This document shows positions 16,708-25,456 of a stretch of 64,000 nt of DNA, one piece after another. A model generated the notes under the pieces. That model searched no databases. It saw nothing but the letters and a program-made list of their open reading frames with translations, and had not been told where the DNA came from. The translations under genes and the position numbers were made by a program. The DNA is from Qipengyuania_B sp965214525. Lineage in GTDB: Bacteria > Pseudomonadota > Alphaproteobacteria > Sphingomonadales > Sphingomonadaceae. Within the stretch, counting starts at the first letter, position 1, and the number at the start of each line of letters is the position of its first letter. Where the stretch lies: NCBI GenBank assembly GCA_965214525.1, contig OZ243959.1:2728001-2792000 (forward strand), written 5' to 3'.

Positions 16708-18216
16708 CTATGCCCGGGGAGCCTGCCGGCGGTAGCTGAGCGCTTCGGCAACATGAATGCGCCCAACCTGCTCGGTACCGGCAAGATCGGCGATGGTCCG
16801 GGCCACTCGCAACATCCGCGTATAGCCACGCGCCGACAGCCGCATGGCCTCGGCCGCCTGCATCAGCAGCTTGCGCCCTGGCTGGTCCGGCCCGGCCCAT
16901 CGCTCCAGCGCCTCGCCATCCAGCTCGGCATTGGTCCGCGCGCCGGTGGCCTGCGCCCGCGCCGTCTGCAGGGCCCGCGCGGCGGCCACCCGAATGGCAA
17001 CCTCGGCTGACCCTTCCGCCGGAGGCGGCATGGCGAGGTCGGCGGCGCTGACCGGGTCGACTTCGACATGCAGATCGATCCGGTCGAGCATCGGGCCGCT
17101 GACCTTCGCCTGGTAATCGCTCGCACACTTGGGGACTCGCGAACACGCCAACGCCGGGTCGCCCAGGTAGCCGCAGCGGCACGGGTTCATCGCCGCGACC
17201 AGCTGCACCCGCGCCGGAAAGGTCACATGCGCGTTGGCGCGGGCGACATCGACGCGCCCCGTTTCGAGCGGCTGCCGCAGCGAATCGAGCACGGGGCGCT
17301 GATATTCCGGCAGTTCGTCGAGAAACAGCACGCCGAGATGCGCAAGGCTTACTTCGCCCGGCCTGACTTTGAGGCCCCCGCCCGTAAGCGCGGCCATTGA
17401 TGCGGAATGGTGCGGCGCGCGGAACGGACGCTTGCGACTTATGCGGCCATCTTCAAGCAATCCGGCGACCGATTGCACCATGCTTACCTCCAAAGCCTCG
17501 GTGCTCGACAAGTCCGGCAGAATGCCGGGCAGGCAACTTGCCATCAGGCTCTTGCCGGCCCCGGGCGGGCCGATCATCAGCAGGTTGTGCGCGCCAGCGG
17601 CGGCGATCTCGAGCGCCCGCTTGGCGACCTCCTGTCCTTTGACCTGCTTGAGGTCGGGTCCGGGCACTTGCGGTTCCAGTTCCCCGGGAGGGGGAGGGGG
17701 CAATTGCGCCTCGCCCTTCAGATGGGTCAGCAAGCTGCGCAGATCCGGCGCGGCGCAGACCGGCACCCCGCTTGCCCAACGGGCTTCGCTTCCTTGCGCG
17801 GCGGGGCAGATCAGGCTCGCTTCCTGTTCGCTGGCGTGAAGGGCCGCCAGCAGCACGCCGGGCGATGGCGCGATTCGGCCGTCCAGCGACAGCTCGCCGA
17901 CCGCGATGTATTCGCCCAATTGCTCGGCATCGGCAATGCCCATCGCTGCCAGCAAAGCGAGTGCGATTGGCAGATCGTAATGCGAACCTTCTTTGGGCAG
18001 ATCGGCGGGCGAAAGGTTGATGGTGATGCGTTTGGGGGGAAGCGCCAGACCCATCGCGGCAAGCGCGGATTGCACCCGTTCCCGGCTTTCTCCGACGGCC
18101 TTGTCCGCCAGCCCGACGACCGAGAAGCGCGGCAGGCCGGCCGCAATCTGGCATTGCACCTCGACGCTACGCGCCTCCAGCCCGAGATAGGCAACCGTCC
18201 TGACTGTTGCGACCAC
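16708..18216 (-). CDS. comM: YifB/ComM Mg-chelatase-like AAA+ ATPase
   Basis: The product has 502 residues. The N-terminal ChlI-type domain (about 20-140) is followed by a proline-rich hinge (LPPPPPGELEPQ near 175) and an AAA+ module with Walker A IGPPGAGKS near 218 and Walker B LFLDELPE near 295. A zinc-like cluster MNPCRCGYLGD and a C-terminal helical domain (LSARGYTRMLRVARTIADL) complete the protein. ComM is the hexameric branch-migration helicase that helps integrate single-stranded DNA during natural transformation; other family members are annotated only as YifB. GTG at 18214-18216 gives the usual MVATVRTVAY-type start. It converges with the exported-protein gene. Confidence 0.92.
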   Translation of the reverse strand: MVATVRTVAYLGLEARSVEVQCQIAAGLPRFSVVGLADKAVGESRERVQSALAAMGLALPPKRITINLSPADLPKEGSHYDLPIALALLAAMGIADAEQLGEYIAVGELSLDGRIAPSPGVLLAALHASEQEASLICPAAQGSEARWASGVPVCAAPDLRSLLTHLKGEAQLPPPPPGELEPQVPGPDLKQVKGQEVAKRALEIAAAGAHNLLMIGPPGAGKSLMASCLPGILPDLSSTEALEVSMVQSVAGLLEDGRISRKRPFRAPHHSASMAALTGGGLKVRPGEVSLAHLGVLFLDELPEYQRPVLDSLRQPLETGRVDVARANAHVTFPARVQLVAAMNPCRCGYLGDPALACSRVPKCASDYQAKVSGPMLDRIDLHVEVDPVSAADLAMPPPAEGSAEVAIRVAAARALQTARAQATGARTNAELDGEALERWAGPDQPGRKLLMQAAEAMRLSARGYTRMLRVARTIADLAGTEQVGRIHVAEALSYRRQAPRA

Positions 18217-18342
18217 GCTTCACGTTTCCCGCAGCGGTTCGCCCGATGCCCCGCTTGGCCCCTTAGACACGCATGCTGGTAAACATTGCGTATAGGTAAC
18301 GCATTTCCAATTTCTTAACCCATCGCGCGCATCGTTGCGGGC

Positions 18343-19233
18343 ATGGTGAAGAAACTCTCTTTCTGCCTGGCGATCGCCTGCTTTTCGGCTGGCGCATCAC
18401 ATGCTGGCGAGCGGCCCGTCATCCAGTTCGACGCCGCCGATTTCCGTTCCCTTCCGCCACAAGAGGCGGATACGATTGCGACCATCGCCGTCGCCAGCCG
18501 CCTCAGCCCGGCGTTCCCTCCTCAAACTCGCCCCAACGTGCGTGCATTGACTGTGAGTTACGGACCGTTCCGCGTGAAGCGTACGGGTACCGCTGTGCTC
18601 ATCGGAGCGACCGATGCCGACACACCGGCGCAGTTTTCTGCAATGTTGCACGATCACCCGGAGATCAGACGGATCGAATTCATCGAGGCTCCCGGTACTT
18701 ACGATGACCGTGCGAATCTGCGGCTGGGGCGGATGATCCGCGCCGCCGGCCTGGCGACGCATGTCCCAGCGGGTGGTTCGGTCCGTTCGGGTGCGGTCGA
18801 ACTGTTCCTGGCCGGCACGCGCCGCTCAATCGCGGATTCTGCCGAGTTCGCCGTGCATTCGTGGCAGGATGCCACCGGACGCGAGGCTAACGATTACAGT
18901 CCCGATGCCACGCAGAACAGCGCCTATCTGACTTATTATCGCGAGATGGGGTTGAGTGCGGATGGGGCGCGGCGGTTCTACGATTTCACCAATGCCGTGC
19001 CGCATGTGGAGGCGTTGTGGTTGAAGGCGGACGAAATGCGTCGTTTGTTGGCGCAAAACGAGGTAAAGCCGCAACTGGCCGCGGTTGCACCGCCGATGGC
19101 CCCGCCGCCGGTATCGTCTTACGATGTGACAATCGCGCTGACCTTTCTCGACCTGTCGGTGCTGGATCAAAAGGCGATCTCGCCAGCGTTTCGGACCTTC
19201 GGAATGCTTGACTTGGGCATACGCACCCTTTAG
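18343..19233 (+). CDS. Predicted periplasmic protein with ClpP/crotonase-like fold (COG3904 type)
   Basis: This 296-residue protein has a signal peptide (1-22, cleavage after SHA). The segment LRLGRMIRAAGLATHVPAGG, then VRSGAVELFLAG and FAVHSW, followed by YLTYYREMGL, matches the pattern of a group of periplasmic proteins related to Clp protease subunits. Ser-Gly in VRSGAV and His in AVHSW could form the catalytic pair of a ClpP-like site, but the usual Gly-Gly after Ser is Gly-Ala. Its activity is unproven. ATG at 18343 is the only start that keeps the signal peptide. It stands alone upstream of rpmH. Confidence 0.65.
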   Translation: MVKKLSFCLAIACFSAGASHAGERPVIQFDAADFRSLPPQEADTIATIAVASRLSPAFPPQTRPNVRALTVSYGPFRVKRTGTAVLIGATDADTPAQFSAMLHDHPEIRRIEFIEAPGTYDDRANLRLGRMIRAAGLATHVPAGGSVRSGAVELFLAGTRRSIADSAEFAVHSWQDATGREANDYSPDATQNSAYLTYYREMGLSADGARRFYDFTNAVPHVEALWLKADEMRRLLAQNEVKPQLAAVAPPMAPPPVSSYDVTIALTFLDLSVLDQKAISPAFRTFGMLDLGIRTL

Positions 19234-19331
19234 GCGCAGCCCCATTATCCGGCCGTCGCAATGCGCGCGGCCTTTTTCGTTCGGCCTGTCGCAAGTGGCG
19301 CCGATCAGCATGTCGAGACGAGGATCATCCG

Positions 19332-19466
19332 ATGAAGCGGACCTTTCAACCCAGCAATCTGGTGCGCCAGCGTCGCCACGGCTTCTTCGCCCGCAAAGCG
19401 ACGCCCGGTGGTCGCAAGGTGTTGCGCGCGCGGCGTCGGCGCGGTCGCAAGAAATTGTGCGCGTAA
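19332..19466 (+). CDS. rpmH: 50S ribosomal protein L34
   Basis: A 44-residue, Arg/Lys-rich protein starting MKRTFQPSNLVRQRRHGF, then FARKATPGGRKVLRARRRRG and ending KKLCA. This is canonical L34, which binds 23S rRNA. GAGGATC lies ahead of the ATG at 19332. It opens the widely conserved rpmH-rnpA-yidD-yidC-engB cluster, all on the plus strand; rnpA follows after about 106 bp. Confidence 0.97.
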   Translation: MKRTFQPSNLVRQRRHGFFARKATPGGRKVLRARRRRGRKKLCA

Positions 19467-19572
19467 TTCTCTTTCGCAAGTGATAAGGCGCTTGCTCACT
19501 GTTTTCGTGAGAATATCGGTTCGATAGAGACACGTCGATCGGCCCCGCGGCTTCCCCTCCGGGTGCCTGTTC

Positions 19573-19971
19573 GTGTATGGCCGATGCGTGACGCAAGATT
19601 TGTCCGTTCTTACCAAACGTGCTGACTTTTTGGCTGCAAATCGCGGATTGCGGGTGGCTCGCCCGGGGTTTGTATTGCTTGCCCGACCCAATAACCTGCT
19701 CGGCATGCGGTACGGCGTTACCGTGACCAAGAAGATCGGCAATGCGGTCGTGCGCAACCGGATGAAACGTCGCTTCCGTGCCCTTATCCGACAAACCTTG
19801 CCGGTGCTTGGCCTGCCTCATCACGACCACGTTTTGATCGGACGCGAACGCGGTGTCGAGCGCGATTACACTATGTTGCTGCAGGAGTTGCGCGCCGCGC
19901 TGGAGCTTGCCCGCAGCGGCACGGGCGATCCCCCGCGCCGCCGTCGGAGTGTCCGGGATCATGTACGATGA
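19573..19971 (+). CDS. rnpA: Ribonuclease P protein component
   Basis: The product has up to 132 residues. RnpA is the protein subunit that helps the RNase P RNA remove 5' leaders from tRNA precursors. The landmarks are LTKRADFLAAN, RYGVTVTKKIGNAVVRNRMKRRFRALIR (the RNR motif region is NRMKRRFR) and DHVLIGRERGV. The C-terminal tail is basic. Both candidate starts are GTG (19573 or 19588); the second removes five residues (to VTQDLSV) and gives a family-like N-terminus, so the start is not settled. The stop overlaps the yidD start by four bases (ATGA). Confidence 0.95.
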   Translation: MYGRCVTQDLSVLTKRADFLAANRGLRVARPGFVLLARPNNLLGMRYGVTVTKKIGNAVVRNRMKRRFRALIRQTLPVLGLPHHDHVLIGRERGVERDYTMLLQELRAALELARSGTGDPPRRRRSVRDHVR

Positions 19972-20177
19972 AGCAGCTGCTGATCGCCATCGCGCGCCTT
20001 TGGCAAATGGGGCCGAGCCGCATCCTGCCGCCAACCTGCCGCTATTCCCCGTCCTGTTCGCAATACGCCATCGAAGCGTTTGGCAGATACGGGGCGATCA
20101 GGGGTGGATGGTTGGCGACGAAGCGTATAATGCGCTGCCAGCCCTGGGGTGGTCATGGGCACGACCCCGTGCCGTGA
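19968..20177 (+). CDS. yidD: Membrane protein insertion efficiency factor YidD
   Basis: This 69-residue, membrane-associated protein contains LPPTCRYSPSCSQYAIEAF, then GGWLATKRIMRCQPWGGHGHDPVP. The three Cys and the PWGG-GxDPVP end are the YidD signature. It aids YidC-dependent insertion of inner-membrane proteins. ATG at 19968 overlaps the rnpA stop, indicating translational coupling. yidC follows after 84 bp. Confidence 0.95.
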   Translation: MKQLLIAIARLWQMGPSRILPPTCRYSPSCSQYAIEAFGRYGAIRGGWLATKRIMRCQPWGGHGHDPVP

Positions 20178-20261
20178 CCGCTGCAACGCTTGCGCGTTGC
20201 GCAAGTCGCTGCGGAGAAGGTGACGGCGGGGATGCCAAGCGAACGAACTGGATCGAGACTC

Positions 20262-22019
20262 TTGAATAACCAACGCAATCTCATTCTGGCTGTCGTGCTG
20301 TGCGGCTTGCTCCTGCTCGGTTGGGATGCGGCGATGCAGTATTTCTATCCCGGTGCTGCCGATGCGCCGGTTACGGCGGCGGAGCGGATCGACAGTCCGG
20401 TTGAGCGGGCGGCGCAGCAAGCGGGCGATTTGGGAGACGAAGGCACCCGGGTCGCGCGGCGCGTGGATTTGGCGACGCAGCTTTCCTCACCGGGCCGGAT
20501 AGCGATCGACGCGCCGCGGATGCACGGCTCGATCAACGCCATCGGGGCGCAGATCGACGACGTTACGTTGAATCAGTACCGCCAGGATGTAGACCGCGAG
20601 AGCGGCCCCATCCGCCTGTTCGCTCCGGAAGGTACCCCGGTCGAACAGTTCGCCCGGTTCGGTTTCCTGCAGAACGGCCAATTGGCAACCGACCAGAACA
20701 CGCCCTGGCAAGTGACCGGAGGGCCATTGACCGTTGGCAGCCCTGTCATCCTCACCCACGACAACGGCGCGGGGCAGCGTTACCGGATCGATCTGAGCGT
20801 CGATGAGGATTTCATGTTCACGGCGCGACAAAGCGTCACCAATACCGGCGGCAACGCCATCGTCGTGCAGCCCTACGGCGCGATCGAGCGGACCAGTGCG
20901 ACGGCAAGCTCCGACATCTGGAACGCGCATTCCGGCCCGATCGGGACATTCGGCGGATCGGTTGATTACGACAACGATTACGACGATGTGGACGAGGCTG
21001 GGCGGCTCGTTCCCCAAGGGTCGCCTGAATGGCTGGGCTTCACCGACATCTACTGGCTTTCTGCCATAATCCCGGACGAGCGGGCACGGGCCGAGGGCGA
21101 TTTTCGCGCGCTGGGCAACAACCTGTACCGCGCCGACCTTATCTACGATCCGGTTACGCTGGCCTCCGGCATGCAGCACTCGGTCACGACGCGTCTGTTC
21201 GTGGGGGCCAAGGATAGCCAGGTGCTGGACGCGTACCAGGATGCCGGGATCGCGCAATTCGGCCTGGCGATCGATTGGGGCTGGTTCCGGTGGTTCGAGA
21301 AGCCCATCCTGTGGCTGCTGCGCCAGTTCAACGATCTGGTCGGCAATTTCGGCGTCGCGATCATCCTGCTGACCTTCGCCATCAGGCTGGTGCTATTCCC
21401 GATCGCCCAGAAACAATTCGCCAGCATGGCGGCCATGAAGGCAATACAGCCCAAGATGAAGGCGATCCAGGATCGCTACAAGGACGACCGCCAGAAGCAG
21501 CAGCAGGAAATGATGAAATTGTACAAGGATGAAAAGGTCAATCCGCTTGCCGGGTGCCTGCCTATCCTGCTGCAGATTCCAATCTTCTTCGCACTCTACA
21601 AGGTGCTCATCCTGGCAATCGAGATGCGCCACCAGCCCTTCGCCCTGTGGATCCGCGATCTCAGCGCGCCCGATCCGGCGCACATCCTGAACCTGTTCGG
21701 CCTGCTGCCGTTCGACGTGCCCAGCTTCCTTGCCATCGGGCCGCTCGCCATTCTGCTGGGGGTCACGATGTGGCTGACCTTCCGCCTCAATCCGACTGCC
21801 ACCGATCCAATGCAGCGACAGATCTTCGCGATCATGCCGTGGGTTTTGATGTTCGTGATGGCGCCGTTCGCGGCCGGTTTGCTGTTGTACTGGATTACCA
21901 GCAACGTGCTGATCCTGGCACAGCAGACTTATCTGTATTCCAAGAACCCGCAATTGAAGGCTGCGGCGGAGAAGGAACGGGCGGACAAGGAGCGCGCGGC
22001 TCAGCAGGGGAAGGCATGA
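20262..22019 (+). CDS. yidC: Membrane protein insertase YidC
   Basis: This 585-residue insertase places inner-membrane proteins alone or with SecYEG. It has an N-terminal anchor (about 5-22), a large periplasmic beta domain (about 60-350), then the conserved membrane domain with helices near FGVAIILLTFAIRLVLFPIA (the Arg is the hydrophilic-groove residue), GCLPILLQIPIFFALYKVL, FLAIGPLAILLGVTMWLTF and LLLYWITSNVLILAQQ. TTG at 20262 gives the family-like start LNNQRNLI; ATG at 20232, ten codons upstream with a purine-rich leader, is a real alternative. A charged Lys/Glu tail ends the protein. The stop overlaps the engB start by four bases. Confidence 0.95.
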   Translation: MNNQRNLILAVVLCGLLLLGWDAAMQYFYPGAADAPVTAAERIDSPVERAAQQAGDLGDEGTRVARRVDLATQLSSPGRIAIDAPRMHGSINAIGAQIDDVTLNQYRQDVDRESGPIRLFAPEGTPVEQFARFGFLQNGQLATDQNTPWQVTGGPLTVGSPVILTHDNGAGQRYRIDLSVDEDFMFTARQSVTNTGGNAIVVQPYGAIERTSATASSDIWNAHSGPIGTFGGSVDYDNDYDDVDEAGRLVPQGSPEWLGFTDIYWLSAIIPDERARAEGDFRALGNNLYRADLIYDPVTLASGMQHSVTTRLFVGAKDSQVLDAYQDAGIAQFGLAIDWGWFRWFEKPILWLLRQFNDLVGNFGVAIILLTFAIRLVLFPIAQKQFASMAAMKAIQPKMKAIQDRYKDDRQKQQQEMMKLYKDEKVNPLAGCLPILLQIPIFFALYKVLILAIEMRHQPFALWIRDLSAPDPAHILNLFGLLPFDVPSFLAIGPLAILLGVTMWLTFRLNPTATDPMQRQIFAIMPWVLMFVMAPFAAGLLLYWITSNVLILAQQTYLYSKNPQLKAAAEKERADKERAAQQGKA

Positions 22020-22672
22020 CCCCGGAGGCAGACGAAGCGACGCTGGCCGAGTGGGAGCGCCGGGCTCACAGGCTGTTCAGTGGGCGGGTCGACTTCCTGC
22101 TATCGGCACCGCGGCTGCAGTTCCTGCCCGATGCCACCGTTCCGGAGATTGCTTTCGCAGGGCGCTCCAACGTCGGCAAAAGTTCCCTTCTGAACGCGCT
22201 GACCGGGCGCAAGGCGATCGCGCGCGCTTCTGTCACACCGGGGCGGACCCAGGAACTGAACTTCTTCGAAGTTGGAGAGCCGACCCGGTTCCGGCTTGTC
22301 GACATGCCAGGCTATGGCTTTGCCAAGGCCCCGCCCAAGGTCGTCGAGCAGTGGAAGCAATTGGTCCGCACCTTCCTGAAAGGCCGGGCGGTGCTGGCGC
22401 GCACCTTGGTGCTGGTCGATTCGCGGCATGGTCTCAAAGATGTGGATCGCGAGATGATGCGCATGCTGGACGAGGCGGCGGCGTCCTATCGGCTGGTCTT
22501 GACCAAGGCGGACAAGATCAAGGCAGGCGAACTTGACGCGGTGATCGCGCGCACGGCGGAAGAGGCGAAGAAGCATCCGGCGGCCTATCCGGCGGTGCAT
22601 GTCACCAGCGCTGAAAAAGGCATGGGCATCGGAGCGCTGCGCGCGGCCGTGCTGGCAGACGCGGAAGTCTGA
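22016..22672 (+). CDS. engB: Ribosome biogenesis GTPase EngB (YihA/YsxC)
   Basis: This 218-residue GTPase is needed for late 50S subunit assembly. G motifs are in order: G1 AGRSNVGKSSLLNAL near 47, G2 SVTPGRTQELNFF, G3 LVDMPGYGFA near 100, G4 LTKADK near 164 and G5 VTSAEKGMG near 197. The ATG at 22016 lies within the yidC stop (ATGA) and is preceded by GGGGAAGG, so translation is coupled to yidC. It ends the rpmH-to-engB cluster; the next gene is on the other strand 22 bp away. Confidence 0.95.
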   Translation: MTPEADEATLAEWERRAHRLFSGRVDFLLSAPRLQFLPDATVPEIAFAGRSNVGKSSLLNALTGRKAIARASVTPGRTQELNFFEVGEPTRFRLVDMPGYGFAKAPPKVVEQWKQLVRTFLKGRAVLARTLVLVDSRHGLKDVDREMMRMLDEAAASYRLVLTKADKIKAGELDAVIARTAEEAKKHPAAYPAVHVTSAEKGMGIGALRAAVLADAEV

Positions 22673-22694
22673 TCGGATCTTAACGATCGCAGTG

Positions 22695-23225
22695 CTATTC
22701 TTCTGTTTTGGTAAAAGTCCCCCACCGGATCATCATCGGGGGCTCTGACTTGTCCGTCCGCTGTGCTTCCATCATCCGTGTATAGACGCCCATGTCCATG
22801 CGGTAGGTTTCTTTTACATCGTATTCAGCACCATCGGTAAACGGCGTCGTGTAAGTGGTCAGGATGTACCAGTTGCCATCCTCGTCGACCGGATAGAATT
22901 CCGTAATTTCCCTTCGTTGCTCGCCTATGCGACCCGGACTGGAATATACGAGCGCTCCCTCTTCAACCCTTACTGTGAAAGGATCGACGCCATCGTTGGT
23001 GACGGTGGCAGTGTAGGTAAGGGCATTCATGGCGCTTTCAAAACCAACGTCGGGTTCGCCCGCCGTCGCCGCGTTGGTCAATCCCTTGCGTTTGGTTTCA
23101 AGTCCGCGCCAGGTTCCATCAAGCGTCGCCATGCCTTCGGCAAGCTGGTCGCGGGTAATTTCCTGCGCCAGCGCAGGTGCGGCGAGGCAGAATCCAAGGG
23201 TCAGAACAGTCAAAGATCGGTGCAT
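22695..23225 (-). CDS. Exported protein of unknown function
   Basis: This 176-residue protein has a signal peptide (1-20, cleavage at ALA-QE). The mature part begins with a helix (TRDQLAEGMATLDGTWRGLE), followed by mainly beta-type sequence with aromatic residues (EFYPVDEDGNWYILTTYTTPF) and a methionine-rich segment (YRMDMGVYTRMMEAQ). There are no Cys. It resembles small periplasmic ligand-binding folds in composition, but I recognise no family. The start is ATG at 23225, preceded by GGAAAG. It converges with engB and is divergent from the GST gene, 194 bp away. Confidence 0.7.
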   Translation of the reverse strand: MHRSLTVLTLGFCLAAPALAQEITRDQLAEGMATLDGTWRGLETKRKGLTNAATAGEPDVGFESAMNALTYTATVTNDGVDPFTVRVEEGALVYSSPGRIGEQRREITEFYPVDEDGNWYILTTYTTPFTDGAEYDVKETYRMDMGVYTRMMEAQRTDKSEPPMMIRWGTFTKTEE

Positions 23226-23419
23226 TGCGCTTTCCTTCGGCAAACGAAAGACGCGACCCGTCCGTAGCGTACGCCTTATTGGCGGAGCTGGCAAATCCGT
23301 ATCTCCTCGGCTTCGACGGACCGCCGATCGCCCGTGAGCTTCTCCACGACGATTGGACAGCGCAAGCGGAAATTCCTACAGCGCGGGCAACGGTGCCAAG
23401 GTATGGACGAGGCAATCCA

Positions 23420-24082
23420 ATGAAGCTCATCATCGGCAACAAGAATTACTCGAGCTGGTCCCTGCGGGGTTGGCTAGCTGCCAAGCAGTCGGGCCTGCCC
23501 TTCGACGAGATCACCGTGCCCCTGTTCGGCGAAGAATGGAGCCGGGCGCAGGATCAGGGATTGCAACCCTCCAGCGGGAAGGTGCCGATCCTGTGGGATG
23601 GGGAGACGGTGATCTGGGACAGCCTCGCCATCCTGGAATACCTTGCCGACAAGGCCGGGCGCGATCGCTACTGGCCAAAGGACGACGCCGCGCGCGGAAT
23701 GGCCCGTTCGATGGTGGCTGAAATGCACAGCAGCTTCGCCGCGCTCCGGCGGGACTGCCCGATGAACATCCGGCGCCGGACCGAAGGGGCGCAGTTCGGC
23801 GAGGATGTGCGTGCGGACGCTATTCGCATCCTGCAATTATGGGCCGAGTCGCGCGCCCGCTTCGGCCAAGGCGGGCCGTTCCTGTTCGGCACGTTCGGCG
23901 CAGCGGACGTTTTCTATGCGCCTGTTGTGAGCCGGTTCATCACCTATGGCTTTGCAGTGCCCGGTTTCGCACATTCGTACATGCAGGCGATGTGGGAGCA
24001 TGACTGGATGCGCAGCTGGATCGATGCGGCGGAAGATGAACAATGGGTGCTCGAGCAATACGAAACCGTTCCGCAGGCATGA
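23420..24082 (+). CDS. Glutathione S-transferase family protein
   Basis: The product has 220 residues. The N-terminal thioredoxin-fold domain begins KLIIGNKNYSSWSLRGWLAAK, where a Ser near residue 11 is the likely glutathione-activating residue. The cis-Pro segment GKVPILWDG and WDSLAILEYLAD complete the G-site. The C-terminal all-helical domain (about 90-215) ends in a Trp-rich stretch. The pattern is close to YfcF/maleylacetoacetate isomerase-like GSTs, but the substrate is unknown. ATG at 23420 is chosen; the frame upstream shows no family similarity. The stop overlaps the start of the S1/P1 nuclease gene, so the two are translated together. Confidence 0.88.
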   Translation: MKLIIGNKNYSSWSLRGWLAAKQSGLPFDEITVPLFGEEWSRAQDQGLQPSSGKVPILWDGETVIWDSLAILEYLADKAGRDRYWPKDDAARGMARSMVAEMHSSFAALRRDCPMNIRRRTEGAQFGEDVRADAIRILQLWAESRARFGQGGPFLFGTFGAADVFYAPVVSRFITYGFAVPGFAHSYMQAMWEHDWMRSWIDAAEDEQWVLEQYETVPQA

Positions 24083-24963
24083 ACCCTGTCGCGCGGCTGC
24101 GGTTGGGGTTGAGCCTGATCTGCGCTTGTCTCGCCTTTCCTGCTTTCGCTTGGGGAGAGTTCGGCCATCGCATCACCGCGCAGGTGGCGCTCGCCAACGT
24201 GACGCCAGCGACACGCGACAAGATCGCGCGGCTGTTGCGCTATTCCGCTCAGTTGGGAACGCCCGATTGTCCGTTGGCGACGTTGGAAGATGCGGCTGTG
24301 TGGGCCGATTGCGTACGCCGCGACGGCTGGCGCTGGGGCTATACCGCCGCCTGGCACTATCGCACCGCGCCGGTATGCGACGATTACGATGCACAGGCAA
24401 ATTGTCCCGGCGGGGCCTGCGTCACGGGGCAGATCGAACGCAATCGGCTGATCCTGAGCGACGAGACGTTGCCGCCCAATGTCCGGCTGGAAGCGCTGGC
24501 CTTCCTAGTGCACTTCATCGGCGATGTGCATATGCCGCTGCATTCCGGTGATCGCGAGGATCGTGGCGGTAACGACCGGCGCGCGGATTACGGCATCGTG
24601 CCCGGCCTCAACCTGCATTGGCTATGGGATGGCCCGCTGGCGGAGCGGGCGATTACGGATACCAGGGATGCGGTGGTGCGCCGCTATTCCGCCATCGAGC
24701 GCGCCGAACTGGGCGGCGGAAGCGCAGCGGACTGGGGACGAGAAAGCTGGGCGCTGAGCCGTGAACTCGTCTATCCCAACGCCTTTGGCATCAAGGACAT
24801 CTGTGCGAACGAACCTGGCGAAGCTGCCGTGCTTGACCAGCAGGCTATCCAGACGGCAGCCCCGGCCGCGCGCCGTCGCATCCGGCAGGCCGGGATCCGC
24901 ATTGCTGCGGTGCTGGACGAGGCGTTCGCTCCGGGAGCATTACCGATTCCCGAACGCCGTTAG
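24079..24963 (+). CDS. S1/P1-type secreted nuclease
   Basis: This 294-residue zinc-dependent nuclease cleaves single-stranded nucleic acids and removes 3' phosphates. A signal peptide (about 1-24, ending FAFA) exposes an N-terminal Trp (WGEFGHRITAQVA), which coordinates zinc through its main chain in this family. Other ligands are in AVWADCVR, WHYRT, LVHFIGDVHMPLHSGD and GLNLHWLWD, giving the usual trinuclear zinc site. Four Cys lie between about 74 and 116. ATG at 24079 overlaps the GST stop. The gene ends overlapping the convergent cupin gene by four bases. It probably scavenges phosphate or nucleotides in the periplasm. Confidence 0.9.
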   Translation: MNPVARLRLGLSLICACLAFPAFAWGEFGHRITAQVALANVTPATRDKIARLLRYSAQLGTPDCPLATLEDAAVWADCVRRDGWRWGYTAAWHYRTAPVCDDYDAQANCPGGACVTGQIERNRLILSDETLPPNVRLEALAFLVHFIGDVHMPLHSGDREDRGGNDRRADYGIVPGLNLHWLWDGPLAERAITDTRDAVVRRYSAIERAELGGGSAADWGRESWALSRELVYPNAFGIKDICANEPGEAAVLDQQAIQTAAPAARRRIRQAGIRIAAVLDEAFAPGALPIPERR

Positions 24964-25427
24964 GCCGGCCGCTTCGCGTCGTAGCGCGTCCCGTTCTTGT
25001 GTGCATACCCTTCGACGTCGAACACCATGTCGATGTCCGAGTATTCGCCCGAATCCTCGTCTGGCGGTCCGGCGCTGATCGCGACGAATGCACAGTCTGC
25101 ATCGGAGCGGTTGTGCAGCCGGTGGCCGTTCTCAACTCCCGCCGCCCAAGCGAGAACGTCGCCGGCGCGCACAAAACTTTCGCCCGTGTCTTCGATCAGT
25201 ACGGCCTCGCCTGCGAGCATGACCACCAACTCGTCTTGTGCGCGGTGCCAGTGCCGTTGCGAGGAATAGGCGCCTGGTTTCAGCACCACATGGCTCGCGC
25301 CCAGCCGGCTGAACCCCGCGACCGGGGCTAAGCGGCGATACCAGCGGCCTTCCACATCGCGGTCGAACGGTGCGGGATAGCCGGTCGCATTGGTTTGCGG
25401 GATGGTTGCCAGATCGAGCTTGGGCAT
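24960..25427 (-). CDS. Cupin-domain protein
   Basis: This 155-residue single-domain cupin has metal ligands SQRHWHRAQDELVVML (two His, Glu) and NGHRLHNRSD (His), the two cupin motifs about 35 residues apart. There is no signal peptide. Bacterial cupins of this size can be isomerases, dioxygenases or simple binding proteins; an intact set of four ligands supports metal binding but not a particular reaction. The C-terminal tail (DIDMVFDVEGYAHKNG) resembles other stand-alone sphingomonad cupins. The gene is convergent with the S1/P1 nuclease (4-base overlap) and divergent from dapE with 29 bp between starts. Confidence 0.82.
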   Translation of the reverse strand: MPKLDLATIPQTNATGYPAPFDRDVEGRWYRRLAPVAGFSRLGASHVVLKPGAYSSQRHWHRAQDELVVMLAGEAVLIEDTGESFVRAGDVLAWAAGVENGHRLHNRSDADCAFVAISAGPPDEDSGEYSDIDMVFDVEGYAHKNGTRYDAKRPA

Positions 25428-25456
25428 GGTGCTTTCCTCCTGCTAGGCGATCGAGG

